Assembly: GCA_024760525.1 (NCBI GenBank)
Contig: CP060499.1
Coordinates: 3,927,501-3,991,500 of the forward strand
Direction: 5' to 3'
Length of the DNA: 64,000 nt
Source: Nitrospira sp.
GTDB lineage: Bacteria; Nitrospirota; Nitrospiria; Nitrospirales; Nitrospiraceae
Under the pieces are notes generated by a model, which was not told where the DNA came from, made no database searches, and saw only the letters and a program-made list of their open reading frames with translations. The position numbers were made by a program, and so were the translations under genes. Position 1 is the stretch's first letter. Every line of letters starts with the position of its first letter. Of the stretch, positions 1 through 9,310 are shown one piece after another.

Positions 1-940
1 ATTGGCTTGTTCCGACGTAGATGAATGCCACGTCGATTGCACCGGATGTGCTGATCGTAATCAGTCGTCGCTTGTACGCGCTGCCCTCGAAATCATCAAT
101 ACGGGGCCAGTGCTCCGGTAACTGTTCAGACAGCAGAACTTGCGCATCAATGTTCGGTCCTGCAGGGTCCCAGGAAAGGATGGGAAGCCCGTCAATTACG
201 TCCATTGATCCTCGCAGGGTACAATTTCTCCAAGCACCCGAGATGTTCTCAATGAATCGGTGGTTAGATTTGCCAGGTGCAAGCGTGCCGTAAGCGACAA
301 GCTTCGTGCTGGGCCGATCAAGAAGGAGATCGATCAACATGAGTTGCAGAGGTATGATAATCGCGCAGACGCTTTCATCACGCTTCCTTTTTTCATGATT
401 CGGGTCGTAGGGAGGCTTTTCACCATGGGCAATATTGGATCGCACTACGTAGAGCATTTCCGCAGCACGTTTGAGCACACGATCTTCAGTCTCGCTGTCC
501 CTTGACGACTCAAGCTGTCGGTACGCTGTCACGAGCTTTTGGTGCTCTTTCGAGGCAGCCTTGGCCAAGGCAACAGGGATCTCGCTGGCCGGGCGATATC
601 CACCATTCCTCAGGGTGTCATGGTTCATGACCCGTGGTTCGAAGTCCACGAGCGACCCGAGCTGCGAACTGCGAAGAAAGCTGGTTCTTGCTTCAGGTGG
701 CAGCCCGTGTGTCATCAATTGAAATGTTTTGACTTCGCCGATCTTCTCACCGGGCTGCCTGGGATGATCTAGGAGCCATTCGGTCTGAATCTTGTTCAAA
801 GCATCAAAGAGCCCACGCGAAATCTCGACGAATGACCGGGAGCTTTCTATCGCGTTCCGAGCTTCGTTCACGTGAATAACGGCCTCAGTGATGTGGCCTG
901 GACTCTTCAACTTAGCGAGAATACTCATGGCGACCTTCAT
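1..940 (-). CDS. HEPN-like / gamma-glutamylcyclotransferase-like fusion protein (3' end outside window)
   Basis: Translating the minus strand from the ATG at 940 gives 313 codons with no stop before the window edge, so the gene is partial. Residues about 1-200 are mostly helical and contain a V-R167-S-N-I-A-H172-G segment, which fits the R-x4-6-H motif of HEPN domains. Residues about 215-313 look like a GGCT/AIG2-type cyclotransferase fold: the substrate-loop motif Y217GTLAPG, then D-D-F-E285-G with the family's acidic residue, followed by Y-K-R-R. GGCT-like enzymes cyclise gamma-glutamyl amines; HEPN domains are often RNases or nucleotide-binding modules. The pairing, not either half alone, is what is odd. 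A second in-frame ATG lies four codons downstream. The domain calls come from motifs only; the true substrate is unknown. Confidence 0.7.
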   Translation of the reverse strand, partial: MKVAMSILAKLKSPGHITEAVIHVNEARNAIESSRSFVEISRGLFDALNKIQTEWLLDHPRQPGEKIGEVKTFQLMTHGLPPEARTSFLRSSQLGSLVDFEPRVMNHDTLRNGGYRPASEIPVALAKAASKEHQKLVTAYRQLESSRDSETEDRVLKRAAEMLYVVRSNIAHGEKPPYDPNHEKRKRDESVCAIIIPLQLMLIDLLLDRPSTKLVAYGTLAPGKSNHRFIENISGAWRNCTLRGSMDVIDGLPILSWDPAGPNIDAQVLLSEQLPEHWPRIDDFEGSAYKRRLITISTSGAIDVAFIYVGTSQ

Positions 941-1103
941 GCAGTCTAGCTATGCTTAGTCAGATCTGCATAAGAGCCTGATCTGCCCAGTTCTATTCGT
1001 ATGGCACCTTCACTTTTGTTGGTGACCAATACGCCAGACCCGGTGCCGTTTCAATGAGTGACCGAGACGGAAACGTTTGGTACGAGTTCTTATGCGAACC
1101 GGG

Positions 1104-1832
1104 CTAGAACAGTCCTGCAATCCCGGTGGAGATTTTTTCTTGGACGATCGGGGTGGCTTCGGGAATGTCTAAACTTTTTTGCCGCACGTGGCCGACCATT
1201 CTCATCTTCTGCACTTTCTGCACGGCTGCCGTCTGGCTTCCCGACGGCTGACCCAATGTCTTGCCCATCTTGCGGTCGGTAATCTGCACGTCGGTGATGC
1301 ACACGTAGGTCACACCGTCTTCCTTCGGCGGCGGCTGCATACCGGACATGCCGGGCATCCCGCCGAATCCTGCTCGTCCACCGCTCATGGCCATGGCCTG
1401 TCTCATCATCGCGCTCATGTCCGGCATGCCGGCCATTCCCATGGCAGGCCCGTCACCCATGGAACCGGCCGAGGCCATCGCGGTGCCTCCGCTGCTGATA
1501 CCCGCGCCCGGGCCCGATTTGGCCACGCTTTCCGGCGTCACATCGTCGGCGGCCTTGTGGCAGTAGATCACCTTGGCCTGTATCCAGTAGTTGGCCTGTT
1601 CCGGCACTGGCACCAGTTGATATCCCTTTGCCGTCAGCTTCGTGTTGACCTCATTCAACGTCACCTGCTGGTTTTCCGAGACATTCCTGAGTTGGGTGTA
1701 GACGCTACGATTGGTATTGGGATCGAGGAAGATGGTGTTGCTGTTCATAAGGCCGGATCGGATCACGTTGGAACAGCCGGTTGTGGCTGCAGCCAGCATG
1801 ACGAACGTGAGGATGAGGGCGCGTGATCTCAT
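1104..1832 (-). CDS. TraT-family outer-membrane lipoprotein with Met/Gly-rich insert
   Basis: This 242-residue protein has a lipoprotein signal (A-A-T-T-G-C, Cys20) and the TraT-family pattern: N-T-I-F-L-D-P in the first third, A-K-G-Y-Q and Y-W-I-Q-A, then Y-V-C-I-T-D-V-Q-I and the C-terminal I-A-G-L-F. TraT proteins are surface lipoproteins known from F-type plasmids for surface exclusion and complement resistance; chromosomal homologs have no firm role. Where plasmid TraT has a glycine-rich hydrophobic hairpin, this copy has a stretch (about residues 118-162) dominated by Met and Gly. It lies next to a second TraT homolog and a family of large surface proteins, all possibly one system. The Shine-Dalgarno is weak. 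The family is clear; the function is not. Confidence 0.8.
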   Translation of the reverse strand: MRSRALILTFVMLAAATTGCSNVIRSGLMNSNTIFLDPNTNRSVYTQLRNVSENQQVTLNEVNTKLTAKGYQLVPVPEQANYWIQAKVIYCHKAADDVTPESVAKSGPGAGISSGGTAMASAGSMGDGPAMGMAGMPDMSAMMRQAMAMSGGRAGFGGMPGMSGMQPPPKEDGVTYVCITDVQITDRKMGKTLGQPSGSQTAAVQKVQKMRMVGHVRQKSLDIPEATPIVQEKISTGIAGLF

Positions 1833-1858
1833 GATCTAGCAGACTGCGGAAAAACTCG

Positions 1859-2121
1859 GTGCTGACGCCAGAATTATTTTAGGATGCTCAAAAAACCATT
1901 ATTCTCACCCGCCCACCCCAGCGCGCCAAGACGCGCATTTCACCGGGCAAGGCCGCAGCGAGCGAAGAAGCGAGGAGGTACATACCGCACTTCGTGTGAA
2001 CCGTTCACCCATCGAATTGATCCTGGTGAACGGATAAACTCCACCAGTTTGATTCTTCTTCACGGTTGAGCCTCTGAGCGATGCGAGAACGCCGCTGGCG
2101 GACTTTTTCAGCATCCTGCTA
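1859..2121. repeat. Dispersed MITE-like repeat, copy A (long form)
   Basis: The core, 1881-2117, begins aggatgctcaaaaa and ends tttttcagcatcct, which are inverted repeats with one mismatch over 14 bases. The interior (ggccgcagcgagcgaag ... gagaacgccgctggcggac) recurs at 33896-34041, and the left-central part (about tcacccgcccaccccag to caagacgcgc) recurs at 35966-36063. No transposase lies inside. The right end abuts the stop codon of the next minus-strand gene, so it lies between the two TraT homologs. It may supply a transcription terminator. The copy number in the genome cannot be seen here. Confidence 0.75.
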
Positions 2122-2817
2122 AAAGTTGCCTGCCACAGCGGCGCTGAGTTTCTGTTGGAGTAACGGCGTCGCTTCGGCTTCATCCAATTTCTTTTGGTGC
2201 ACATCGGCGGCCAGCCTCGTCTGGTACACGCCGGGCTCCTCCCCTGTTCCTGATTTCATTCCGCCGGGAAGCTGCCCGACAGCTTGTTCTGTAATCTGGA
2301 TGTCGGCCACGCAGGCATAGTTCACGTCGTCCGGCATTTTGGGACCTGATGACGAGGAGCTGATCAGATCGCTGATCCCTTGAATCGCGCTCAATCCCAT
2401 GGAGGCTGCCGCGCCGCCCATCGCGCCATACGGGCCCGCCATGCTCGCCATGCTGGTCAGGCCTTGCATGGCCCCCATCGTCGAGCTGAAGGCCGACCCA
2501 TAGCCGCTCGCCACCATTGACTCGACCGGCATCTCGGGCTTCGTGATGTTGCAGTAGACGATGTTCGCCAACACGATGTAATGCGCGCTATCCGGATCGC
2601 TCACGACCTGATACCCCTTCGCGGCTAAGCGTGGTCCCAGATCATGAAACGAAACGCCCTGATTGTCGGACGAGTTACGAGCCTGAATGAAGACTGTTTT
2701 CTGTGTGCTGGGCGGCAGGAAGAACGTGTTGCTGGAAATAAGATCCGTGTCTTTGATGTTGCCGGCGGAGGCGGTGAGCGGCAACAGAAGGAGAATGGAC
2801 AGTGCCAGGTATCGCAT
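2119..2817 (-). CDS. TraT-family exported protein (second copy)
   Basis: A 232-residue relative of the 1104-1832 protein: N-T-F-F-L-P-P, A-A-K-G-Y-Q, then Y-A-C-V-A-D-I-Q-I and a C-terminal A-V-A-G-N-F. The start at 2817 gives a clean signal peptide (R-Y-L-A-L-S then a Leu-rich core ending T-A-S-A) and follows a G-rich ribosome site; an ATG at 2841 would add eight non-signal residues. Unlike its neighbour it has no lipobox Cys and is probably cleaved by signal peptidase I. The central region (about 105-150) is Gly/Ala/Ser-rich, closer to the glycine-rich hairpin of plasmid TraT. It follows the large 2902-4965 gene on the same strand, so the two may be cotranscribed. Confidence 0.75.
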   Translation of the reverse strand: MRYLALSILLLLPLTASAGNIKDTDLISSNTFFLPPSTQKTVFIQARNSSDNQGVSFHDLGPRLAAKGYQVVSDPDSAHYIVLANIVYCNITKPEMPVESMVASGYGSAFSSTMGAMQGLTSMASMAGPYGAMGGAAASMGLSAIQGISDLISSSSSGPKMPDDVNYACVADIQITEQAVGQLPGGMKSGTGEEPGVYQTRLAADVHQKKLDEAEATPLLQQKLSAAVAGNF

Positions 2818-2901
2818 CGACCCCCCTCGACAAAACCGCACGGATTGTACGCCAACGACAATTCAACGGCAACTGCGAAACGTCGCGCAAATGCGTCCTG
2901 C

Positions 2902-4965
2902 TCATGGTCCGCCGCCGGCCGGCTGAGCCGCTGGTCTCGACTTCCGTTTGAGCGTCATCGTCGTGGTTTCGTTGCAGAGCTTGCTGCAGGTGGTGGTCAT
3001 GATCTTGGTTGCCAACACGTCGCCTTGGTTCACGATCGTCCAGCCGTTCACGGGAAAACCCGCCAGTTGCCAATTGAACGTCATAAACCGTGTGATCGTG
3101 AACAGGCCGCTCCAGAATGCCGTCGGCACCGGAGGCGGGGGCGGCCCTTTGCAGGGTGTGACGCGGCCGACCTCATCCGTATCCCCAGGTCGGATGAACA
3201 GCCCATAATCCACCACCGCTCCATTGCGCTGTTGGGGCACGCCCGCTGTCACATCGAACGTGGTCACTCCCTTGCCCTCGACGACCACGATACAGGGAAT
3301 CATCTGTGACGGGACCGTCTCGTAATACAGCGGTCCCTGACCGACGTAGCCTCGCTCTCTCGTATAGCGCAAGGGCACGACGGCGCGGGCATGCGATTTC
3401 CCATACTGCACCGTCCCGACGATCATGCTGTCGAATTCCAGCACCAGCGACGGCGCGGCCAGTTGCCAGAGATTCTTGGACTTGATGCGTCCGGCCCGCG
3501 ATGTGCCTTTGTTGACGTAAAAACCCGGTGGATCGTTCGGGTCGCCCAAGTCCGATGGAGCGACGAACCGAAACACCGCCGGCGTCTTGGGCGCAGTTCC
3601 AACGGAAGCCGGCGACGCATGGCCGCCTCGATAATCTTCGATCTCGGATAGCCGACCCCAGGTCGGTTGAGCGCTCTTCACCGTGTGGATCTCCGTTGTC
3701 ACGTCGGTGGATTGGCCCGGCCCCACCTCCTCCGTTTTCGTCGGTGGGGTAACGTGCAATTTCACGCACTCGCTGCCGTTTTGCTGGTCCTCCGGCTTAT
3801 TCCATTTATCTTCGGCTTCGCCATAGGCTTTCTTCGCAAGATACGCAATGACGTCTACACCTTTTCTGGCCATAGAGAGGCAATCGCTCTCCAACACCCC
3901 GGAGACGACATTCGCCCCTTGTGACACGGCGCAGGTCGGAGCCGACATCTGCTGAATGCCGCCGCCCGGGTCGAGCACCGCCTTGACCATGGCACGCACG
4001 GCCGTGGTTCCTCCCGTAGCATGTTTGGCCAGACCTCCATTTCGTGTGGTCATTTCGCTCACGAATGTCACATCCACCCGAATCTCTTTGAGCATGGCCT
4101 CGTCCGTCACCTCGCCCTCAGTTTGCGCGGTGACGCTCTCCATCTTACGGCTTATCGTCGTCTGACCGCCCTCGCTGACTGAGCTGGAAATATCTACGGT
4201 GAGTTGCGCATCTCCTGACAAAATCCCTTCAGCCGTCGGGCAGCGCGGTACGACGGCCCTGATCTTCATCCCAAATTTTCCGCCTCCCGAGACGCTCTTG
4301 TCCTTAGCCTCGGTATCGATGCCGAACCCGTAGCCGTCATCCGAGCCGACATGTTCATCGTCGACTGCCAGCGCATCGAGCGTCATCGACAAGATCGCGG
4401 ACCCCTTGTCGCTGGATTGAGTCACCGACCCGCCGCCGCTGTGCATGGCGCCCCCCATAGGCCCGTCCACCAGAGTCAGATGAGGATTTTGATCGCGCGC
4501 CGCACGGACAGAAGGGAAGAAGCGTTTGAACGATGGAGGGTTTGGATAGGATGCCGGTCGCACGACGGCTTGCGATTCATCCAACTCCAGCCATGACGCA
4601 TTCGGCAGCGCTTGTCGCCGCCGTTCCAGATCCTTGCGCGCCTGTTGTTCGACTTGCGGGAACATGGCGCGGAGGGTGGAGACATGGGGAGCGAGCATCT
4701 TGTCAAACGCCGGCCGCGCGTCCGGTGAAAGCCAGTCGTTCGACAGGATCTGTTCAAAGAAGAGACGGTTCCTCTGCTCTGAAGTCGGCTCGGCCGTGAC
4801 CGTCATCCACACCGAGTGCAGACGGATGCTCTCGATAATGTGATCGTGAATGTCCCGTTGTTCTTCTGCGTTCAGCGACGAGGGTCTGTCGGACGGTTTG
4901 CGGGGTTGCTGAGCATCGGCATTGAAGGGAAAGGCGAACAAAAAGAACAGCAAGATATATCGCAT
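2902..4965 (-). CDS. Large exported protein, member of a four-paralog family (unknown function)
   Basis: 687 residues with an N-terminal signal peptide (R-Y-I-L-L-F-F-L ending N-A-D-A), not a lipobox. Its C-terminal two thirds match, in the same order, the three lipoproteins encoded divergently at 5143-11430: a C-P-T-A-E-G segment, then W-N-K-P ... C-V-K-L-H-V-T-P-P-T-K-T, a segment around Y-V-N-K-G-T-S-R-A-G, and an ending F-W-S-G-L-F-T-I-T-R-F ... C-N-E-T-T-T-M-T-L-K. The pattern suggests beta-sandwich domains after a helical N-terminal third. It is the most divergent of the four and lacks their N-terminal S-S-N-P-P-E-Y-D-P motif. No known family is recognised. The 177-bp gap to the divergent operon probably holds both promoters. 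Confidence 0.7.
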   Translation of the reverse strand: MRYILLFFLFAFPFNADAQQPRKPSDRPSSLNAEEQRDIHDHIIESIRLHSVWMTVTAEPTSEQRNRLFFEQILSNDWLSPDARPAFDKMLAPHVSTLRAMFPQVEQQARKDLERRRQALPNASWLELDESQAVVRPASYPNPPSFKRFFPSVRAARDQNPHLTLVDGPMGGAMHSGGGSVTQSSDKGSAILSMTLDALAVDDEHVGSDDGYGFGIDTEAKDKSVSGGGKFGMKIRAVVPRCPTAEGILSGDAQLTVDISSSVSEGGQTTISRKMESVTAQTEGEVTDEAMLKEIRVDVTFVSEMTTRNGGLAKHATGGTTAVRAMVKAVLDPGGGIQQMSAPTCAVSQGANVVSGVLESDCLSMARKGVDVIAYLAKKAYGEAEDKWNKPEDQQNGSECVKLHVTPPTKTEEVGPGQSTDVTTEIHTVKSAQPTWGRLSEIEDYRGGHASPASVGTAPKTPAVFRFVAPSDLGDPNDPPGFYVNKGTSRAGRIKSKNLWQLAAPSLVLEFDSMIVGTVQYGKSHARAVVPLRYTRERGYVGQGPLYYETVPSQMIPCIVVVEGKGVTTFDVTAGVPQQRNGAVVDYGLFIRPGDTDEVGRVTPCKGPPPPPVPTAFWSGLFTITRFMTFNWQLAGFPVNGWTIVNQGDVLATKIMTTTCSKLCNETTTMTLKRKSRPAAQPAGGGP

Positions 4966-5142
4966 CGAGCGCCCTCAGCCTTGTGGCACGGATCCTAGGC
5001 GCGCGACAGATCAAATAGCAACGGCCAACCTGAGCTGAAAATGTACGGGTTTCATCATGGACGACCTTGAAGAATCGTTTCTCGTCGGCTAGCATGGGCG
5101 GCCATTCCAGCCGCTTTCGGCGCGCCAGTAGGGAGAACTTCG

Positions 5143-7143
5143 GTGCGATTTCGCGTCTCACTGGTCCTTGTCCTCCTTGTGACCGCTGCGTGCGGAGGCG
5201 AAACCAAGCACCTGCCGTCTTCGAATCCGCCGGAGTTCGATCCAACGAAGGTCTACACGGCACCAGCCGGACCGCCCGGTGCACAGTCAACGTCGATCAA
5301 GCCGACTCAACCGACTGAACTCGAACGGCTCCGGTCCAAGCTCGATTCGCTGGGAATCGACCGGAACGCCAAGGACGAGGGGAAAAAGGTCCCGCTCGAT
5401 CCAACCTTGCTCCACCTGTTCAAGGGAGTCACCGACCCGTGCGAGGCGCTCTCGCGGCTGGCGCCCGGACTGGGCAGCGCGCAGCTCTTTACAGGTCATG
5501 AAGGTGCAGCGCTGAAGAAGGCCTTGGGTCCGGACGCCGATGGGATTGCCCGTCGAATGGATGAGTACCTGGAGGAGGGACTCAAACATTCGCTTGGTCC
5601 CGGCGCGGCGGATTGTCCGATCTCCGTGCGGCCACAGCAGAAAAGTCGCCTCTCTCAGCCGCCACGCCTCGTGCTCGCTCACAGGACCTCTACCCAGCCG
5701 TTCCTCTTGGCGCAGACCACGATTCCTGATGCGTCGCAGGATGACTACGACGTGCAAAAGAGCGTGCGCAAAGAACAGCCTCCTCCCGACTGGGTGGGCT
5801 GGAAGTCGACGGAGACCATGACACGGATCGGCAAGAAGCCGCACACGGAAGGCGTTCGAGAATATTATGAGATGGTCATTGCTCCCAAGACGAAGCGATG
5901 CCCGGATCCGGCTGGGATGGTGGAGGGGACTGCTGAGTGGTCTTTGGTGATGTACCGGGCCACGACCGGACCGGCCGGCGAACCCCATGGGGTGCTCTAT
6001 CGCCAACTCGTCCGGGCCACACTCAAGGGCGAGGTTGACGACGATGCCAAGGTGAAGCATGTGGATTTCGATGTCACGGTCACGCTGCAACATATCGGCA
6101 CCGCGCTCGCTCACTCCTCTCACACGTACGGAAGCCGTGGCCGCTTCACCCTCGATCAACGCCAGAAGGGGATTCCCCAAGAGCTAAAGATCATCACGGT
6201 CTCCGGCTTCTCGGAAAGCGAGGCTCAGGTAAAGGACGCCCACCTCCTCGGATCGCTCACGGCGCTGATGGCCTATTATGCGGGTCAGGAATATTTCAAT
6301 GCCCAGACCGAATGGAACAAGCCCAACACCTGCGTGGAGATCACGTTCACACCGGCGACCAAGACGAAGAAGTTCAGTCCGAACGAGTCGGTCTCGGTGA
6401 AGACTGAGCTGCGCATCAAAAAAGAACAGGCCGTCGTTCCTGCCAAGTTCAAGGAGGCGAAAGAGAGGCCACGAGAAGGCAATGGCACCGTGTCCCCGAA
6501 GCAAGCGGAGTCCGCACTTGGATCTCCCGCCACCTTTACCTACACCATGCCGGAGAAACGGGTGAAGCGCAGCGGCTTTTGGGTCGGCGCCGTCTCCCGC
6601 GCAGGAGTGGCTCAAGCGCTGGACGGGGAATGGGAAGTGGTGGATGGAGGGCTGAGACTGCGAATGACCGATCGCATTTGGCATGACCCTGAGTCATCGT
6701 ATGCGAAGATGGGCGGTGCGCAATTCGACGGAACTGTCCAGTTCGATATCCCGCTCGAACCGGTGGCGGAAGGATGGTTCAGAGGAGAAATCGATGTGGT
6801 CCGACCCATGGTGGTCCGCCATGTGAGGCCTGCGGCCAATCCCTGCGCCGGCTCTGGTTCCGAAACCGAGCATTGGCAGGTCTCGGCTCAAGTCGACCCT
6901 ACATCCAAGTCCATCCTGATTCACTTGGGTTTTGTTACCTCGGATGAACAAGCATCATGGACATGCACAGGGCCGGCTGGGACCTGGACTCAGGAACTGA
7001 CGGTCGACGTGCACAGCCGATTGAAATCCGTGCAGATGACGGCGAAAACAGGCACCTCGCAGGACTTCGGTGGTCGTGGTGGAAAACTTCTGGAGCAGCT
7101 CAATGTGACGGTCATGGAGGGAATCGATGAACCGGGCCGGTGA
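5143..7143 (+). CDS. Large surface lipoprotein, paralog family (unknown function)
   Basis: 666 residues starting at a GTG preceded by agggag. The signal ends V-T-A-A-C, so it is a lipoprotein, and the mature N-terminus carries the family motif S-S-N-P-P-E-F-D-P-T-K-V-Y. A helical region (about 75-155) with a C-E-A-L-S-R-L-A-P segment is followed by a linker and a beta-rich region containing W-N-K-P-N-T-C-V-E-I-T-F and V-P-A-K-F-K-E-A-K-E-R-P. The last third differs from its paralogs: it has D-P-T-S-K-S and W-T-C-T-G-P instead of the shared F-W-S/T-R-F tail, so the C-terminal domain has diverged or been replaced. It is the first gene of a three-gene operon. The family is not recognised. Confidence 0.75.
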   Translation: MRFRVSLVLVLLVTAACGGETKHLPSSNPPEFDPTKVYTAPAGPPGAQSTSIKPTQPTELERLRSKLDSLGIDRNAKDEGKKVPLDPTLLHLFKGVTDPCEALSRLAPGLGSAQLFTGHEGAALKKALGPDADGIARRMDEYLEEGLKHSLGPGAADCPISVRPQQKSRLSQPPRLVLAHRTSTQPFLLAQTTIPDASQDDYDVQKSVRKEQPPPDWVGWKSTETMTRIGKKPHTEGVREYYEMVIAPKTKRCPDPAGMVEGTAEWSLVMYRATTGPAGEPHGVLYRQLVRATLKGEVDDDAKVKHVDFDVTVTLQHIGTALAHSSHTYGSRGRFTLDQRQKGIPQELKIITVSGFSESEAQVKDAHLLGSLTALMAYYAGQEYFNAQTEWNKPNTCVEITFTPATKTKKFSPNESVSVKTELRIKKEQAVVPAKFKEAKERPREGNGTVSPKQAESALGSPATFTYTMPEKRVKRSGFWVGAVSRAGVAQALDGEWEVVDGGLRLRMTDRIWHDPESSYAKMGGAQFDGTVQFDIPLEPVAEGWFRGEIDVVRPMVVRHVRPAANPCAGSGSETEHWQVSAQVDPTSKSILIHLGFVTSDEQASWTCTGPAGTWTQELTVDVHSRLKSVQMTAKTGTSQDFGGRGGKLLEQLNVTVMEGIDEPGR

Positions 7144-7159
7144 CCGAGGAGAGTTCGGG

Positions 7160-9310
7160 ATGCGGTTCCTGACCGTCGCCGCTCTATTGTTCAGTTACAG
7201 TTGCAGCGGCGACAAGCATCTGCCGTCCTCGAATCCACCGGAATACGATCCCACGAAGGTCTATACCGCGCCGCCTGCACCGCCCCGGCCCGCAACTCTT
7301 CCGACCGCACCGACTGAACTGGAATCGCTCCGATCCAAGCTCGACGCGCTTGAGGCAGGTCAGAAAGCAACGGGTAAGGAGAAGAAGGTCCCGTTCGATT
7401 CCAATTCACTACAACCCTTCAAAGGCGTCACCAATCCCTGCGAAATCTTGTCGAGACTCGCGCCGAGCCTGGGCAGCGCGCAGCTCTTTGCAGGCCATGA
7501 GGGTTCGGCGTTGAAGAAGGCCTTGGGCCCGGAGGCCGACGAGATCGCGCGGCGAATGGATGAGCAACTGGCGGAGGGCCTGAAACTTTCGCTCGGGTCC
7601 GGCGCAGCGGATTGTCCGATCTCGGTAAGGCCCCGTAAGAGCAGTGGCCGACTAGACCGGTTTCATCGGGCGCGCGTCGTGCTGGCTTCCACGACCTCCA
7701 CCCAACCGTTCCTGTTGGCGCAAACGACGATCCCCGACACATCTCAGGACGACTACGATGTGAACAAACCTCCGATGCGCCGAGAGAATGCCCCTGCAGG
7801 CTGGGTGGGCTACAAGACCACGGATACCATGACGCGTATCGGCAAGCCACCGCGCACAGAGGGGATTTACGAAAGCTATGAAATGGTCATTGCCCCGAAA
7901 GCGAAACAGTGCCCGCATCTGGAAGGGCCGGATCTGAAGGGCATCGCGGACGGGACCTTCGAATGGTCATTTGTGATGTATCGGAGGGCGATGGGACAGG
8001 CAGTGTTCTATCGCCAGCACGTCGTCGCGACACTCAAAGGAGAGGTCGACGATAACGCCAAGATCAAACAGGTGGATTTTGACGTCACGGTCACGCTTCA
8101 ACACATCGGCACGGAGCTTGCGCCCTATTCCCAATCCTACGGGAGCAGGGGCCACTTCACGCTCGATCATCAAACGAGTCTTCCCCAGGAGTTTCGAATC
8201 ATTACGGTCTCGGACTTTTCCGAAGCGGGGGCTCAGGCAAACGATGCGCATCTCATTGGAACGCTCACGGCGCTGGTGGCCTATTTTTCAGGTCAAGAAT
8301 ATTACAGGGCCCAACTGTATTGGAACCACCCGAATACCTGTGTCGAGATTATTTTTAATCCGGCCACCAAGACACAGAGATTCGCTCCAAACAAATCGTA
8401 CCAGGTGAAAACAGAATTGCGCACCAAGAAGGACCAGACGGTGGCGCCGGCCAAGTTCAAGGAGGCGAGAGAGCGGCCGAGGGAGGGCAATGGCCGTGTG
8501 TCGCCGAGGGAGGCGGATTCCCGGCCTGGGGCTCCTGCTATATTCACCTATCAAGCTCCCGCGACCAGGGTTCGGCATAGCGGATTCCGTGTGAAGGCAA
8601 TCTCCCGCGCGGGGGTGGCCGAACCCAAGGACGGGGAATGGGAACTCGCTCCGGCGGATTATGTCCTCGAGTTCAAGTCGCACATCGTTCAGGAACCGTT
8701 GAATATTGTGAACCCGCAGTTCGGCATGGGGTTAAGTTCGAATGGGTTTGACGCCCATGTCGAGGCGACAGTCCCCCTCAGGCATACGGACGATCGCGGA
8801 TGGGTTGGGGAAGGCGTGATGCACTACGCAACTCGCACAACGACTCTGCCGGCTCAGTGCGAATTCCGCGTTCAGGGCACCGGCACAACCACGTTTCATG
8901 TGAACGGAGGCTCGATCAGCAGTGACCCGGAGCCATTTGCCGTGAACATGATCATTCTGCCGGGGCAATCAGGAGAAGTGCTGGAGACCCACTGTACGAG
9001 CGGCAATACCCCTGAAAAATTGAAAGAGTTGTTTGCGACACAGGGTGTGCATGGCGGTGAGGCGCATGGCGTGACGGGAAAAGCCGGAGGGTGGAGCGGG
9101 GCCTTCAGCTTCACTCGCTTCAGGACATTCAATATGGCGAAAAAAGGTTACGAGATCGGCGGCTGGACACAGGTACGCGATTCTGACGTCATCGCCAAAA
9201 AAACTCTCACCGTCAATTGCAGCATAGGGCTACAGACCTGCCGGGAAGAGACGACACTGACCTTGAAGCAAGCGGATGAGCCGGGCGAAGGTGCATCCCC
9301 AGCGAGATGA
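7160..9310 (+). CDS. Large surface lipoprotein, paralog family (unknown function)
   Basis: The start at 7160 is preferred because it follows gaggag by seven bases and places a lipobox (F-S-Y-S-C) at residue 16; an in-frame ATG at 7127 would overlap the previous gene and hide the signal. The protein has about 716 residues and is very close to the preceding gene in the helical domain (C-E-I-L-S-R-L-A-P), the W-N-H-P-N-T-C-V-E-I-I-F segment and the V-A-P-A-K-F-K-E-A-R-E-R-P stretch. It ends with the tail shared with the 2902-4965 protein (G-W-S-G-A-F-S-F-T-R-F, then C-R-E-E-T-T-L-T-L-K). It lies 16 bp after the previous stop and overlaps the next start by four bases, so it is translationally coupled. 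Confidence 0.75.
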   Translation: MRFLTVAALLFSYSCSGDKHLPSSNPPEYDPTKVYTAPPAPPRPATLPTAPTELESLRSKLDALEAGQKATGKEKKVPFDSNSLQPFKGVTNPCEILSRLAPSLGSAQLFAGHEGSALKKALGPEADEIARRMDEQLAEGLKLSLGSGAADCPISVRPRKSSGRLDRFHRARVVLASTTSTQPFLLAQTTIPDTSQDDYDVNKPPMRRENAPAGWVGYKTTDTMTRIGKPPRTEGIYESYEMVIAPKAKQCPHLEGPDLKGIADGTFEWSFVMYRRAMGQAVFYRQHVVATLKGEVDDNAKIKQVDFDVTVTLQHIGTELAPYSQSYGSRGHFTLDHQTSLPQEFRIITVSDFSEAGAQANDAHLIGTLTALVAYFSGQEYYRAQLYWNHPNTCVEIIFNPATKTQRFAPNKSYQVKTELRTKKDQTVAPAKFKEARERPREGNGRVSPREADSRPGAPAIFTYQAPATRVRHSGFRVKAISRAGVAEPKDGEWELAPADYVLEFKSHIVQEPLNIVNPQFGMGLSSNGFDAHVEATVPLRHTDDRGWVGEGVMHYATRTTTLPAQCEFRVQGTGTTTFHVNGGSISSDPEPFAVNMIILPGQSGEVLETHCTSGNTPEKLKELFATQGVHGGEAHGVTGKAGGWSGAFSFTRFRTFNMAKKGYEIGGWTQVRDSDVIAKKTLTVNCSIGLQTCREETTLTLKQADEPGEGASPAR

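Noticed and set aside
1179..1826. Long plus-strand frame opposite the first TraT gene
   Set aside because: His/Arg-rich, no domain, no ribosome site; it is the antisense of a clear lipoprotein gene.
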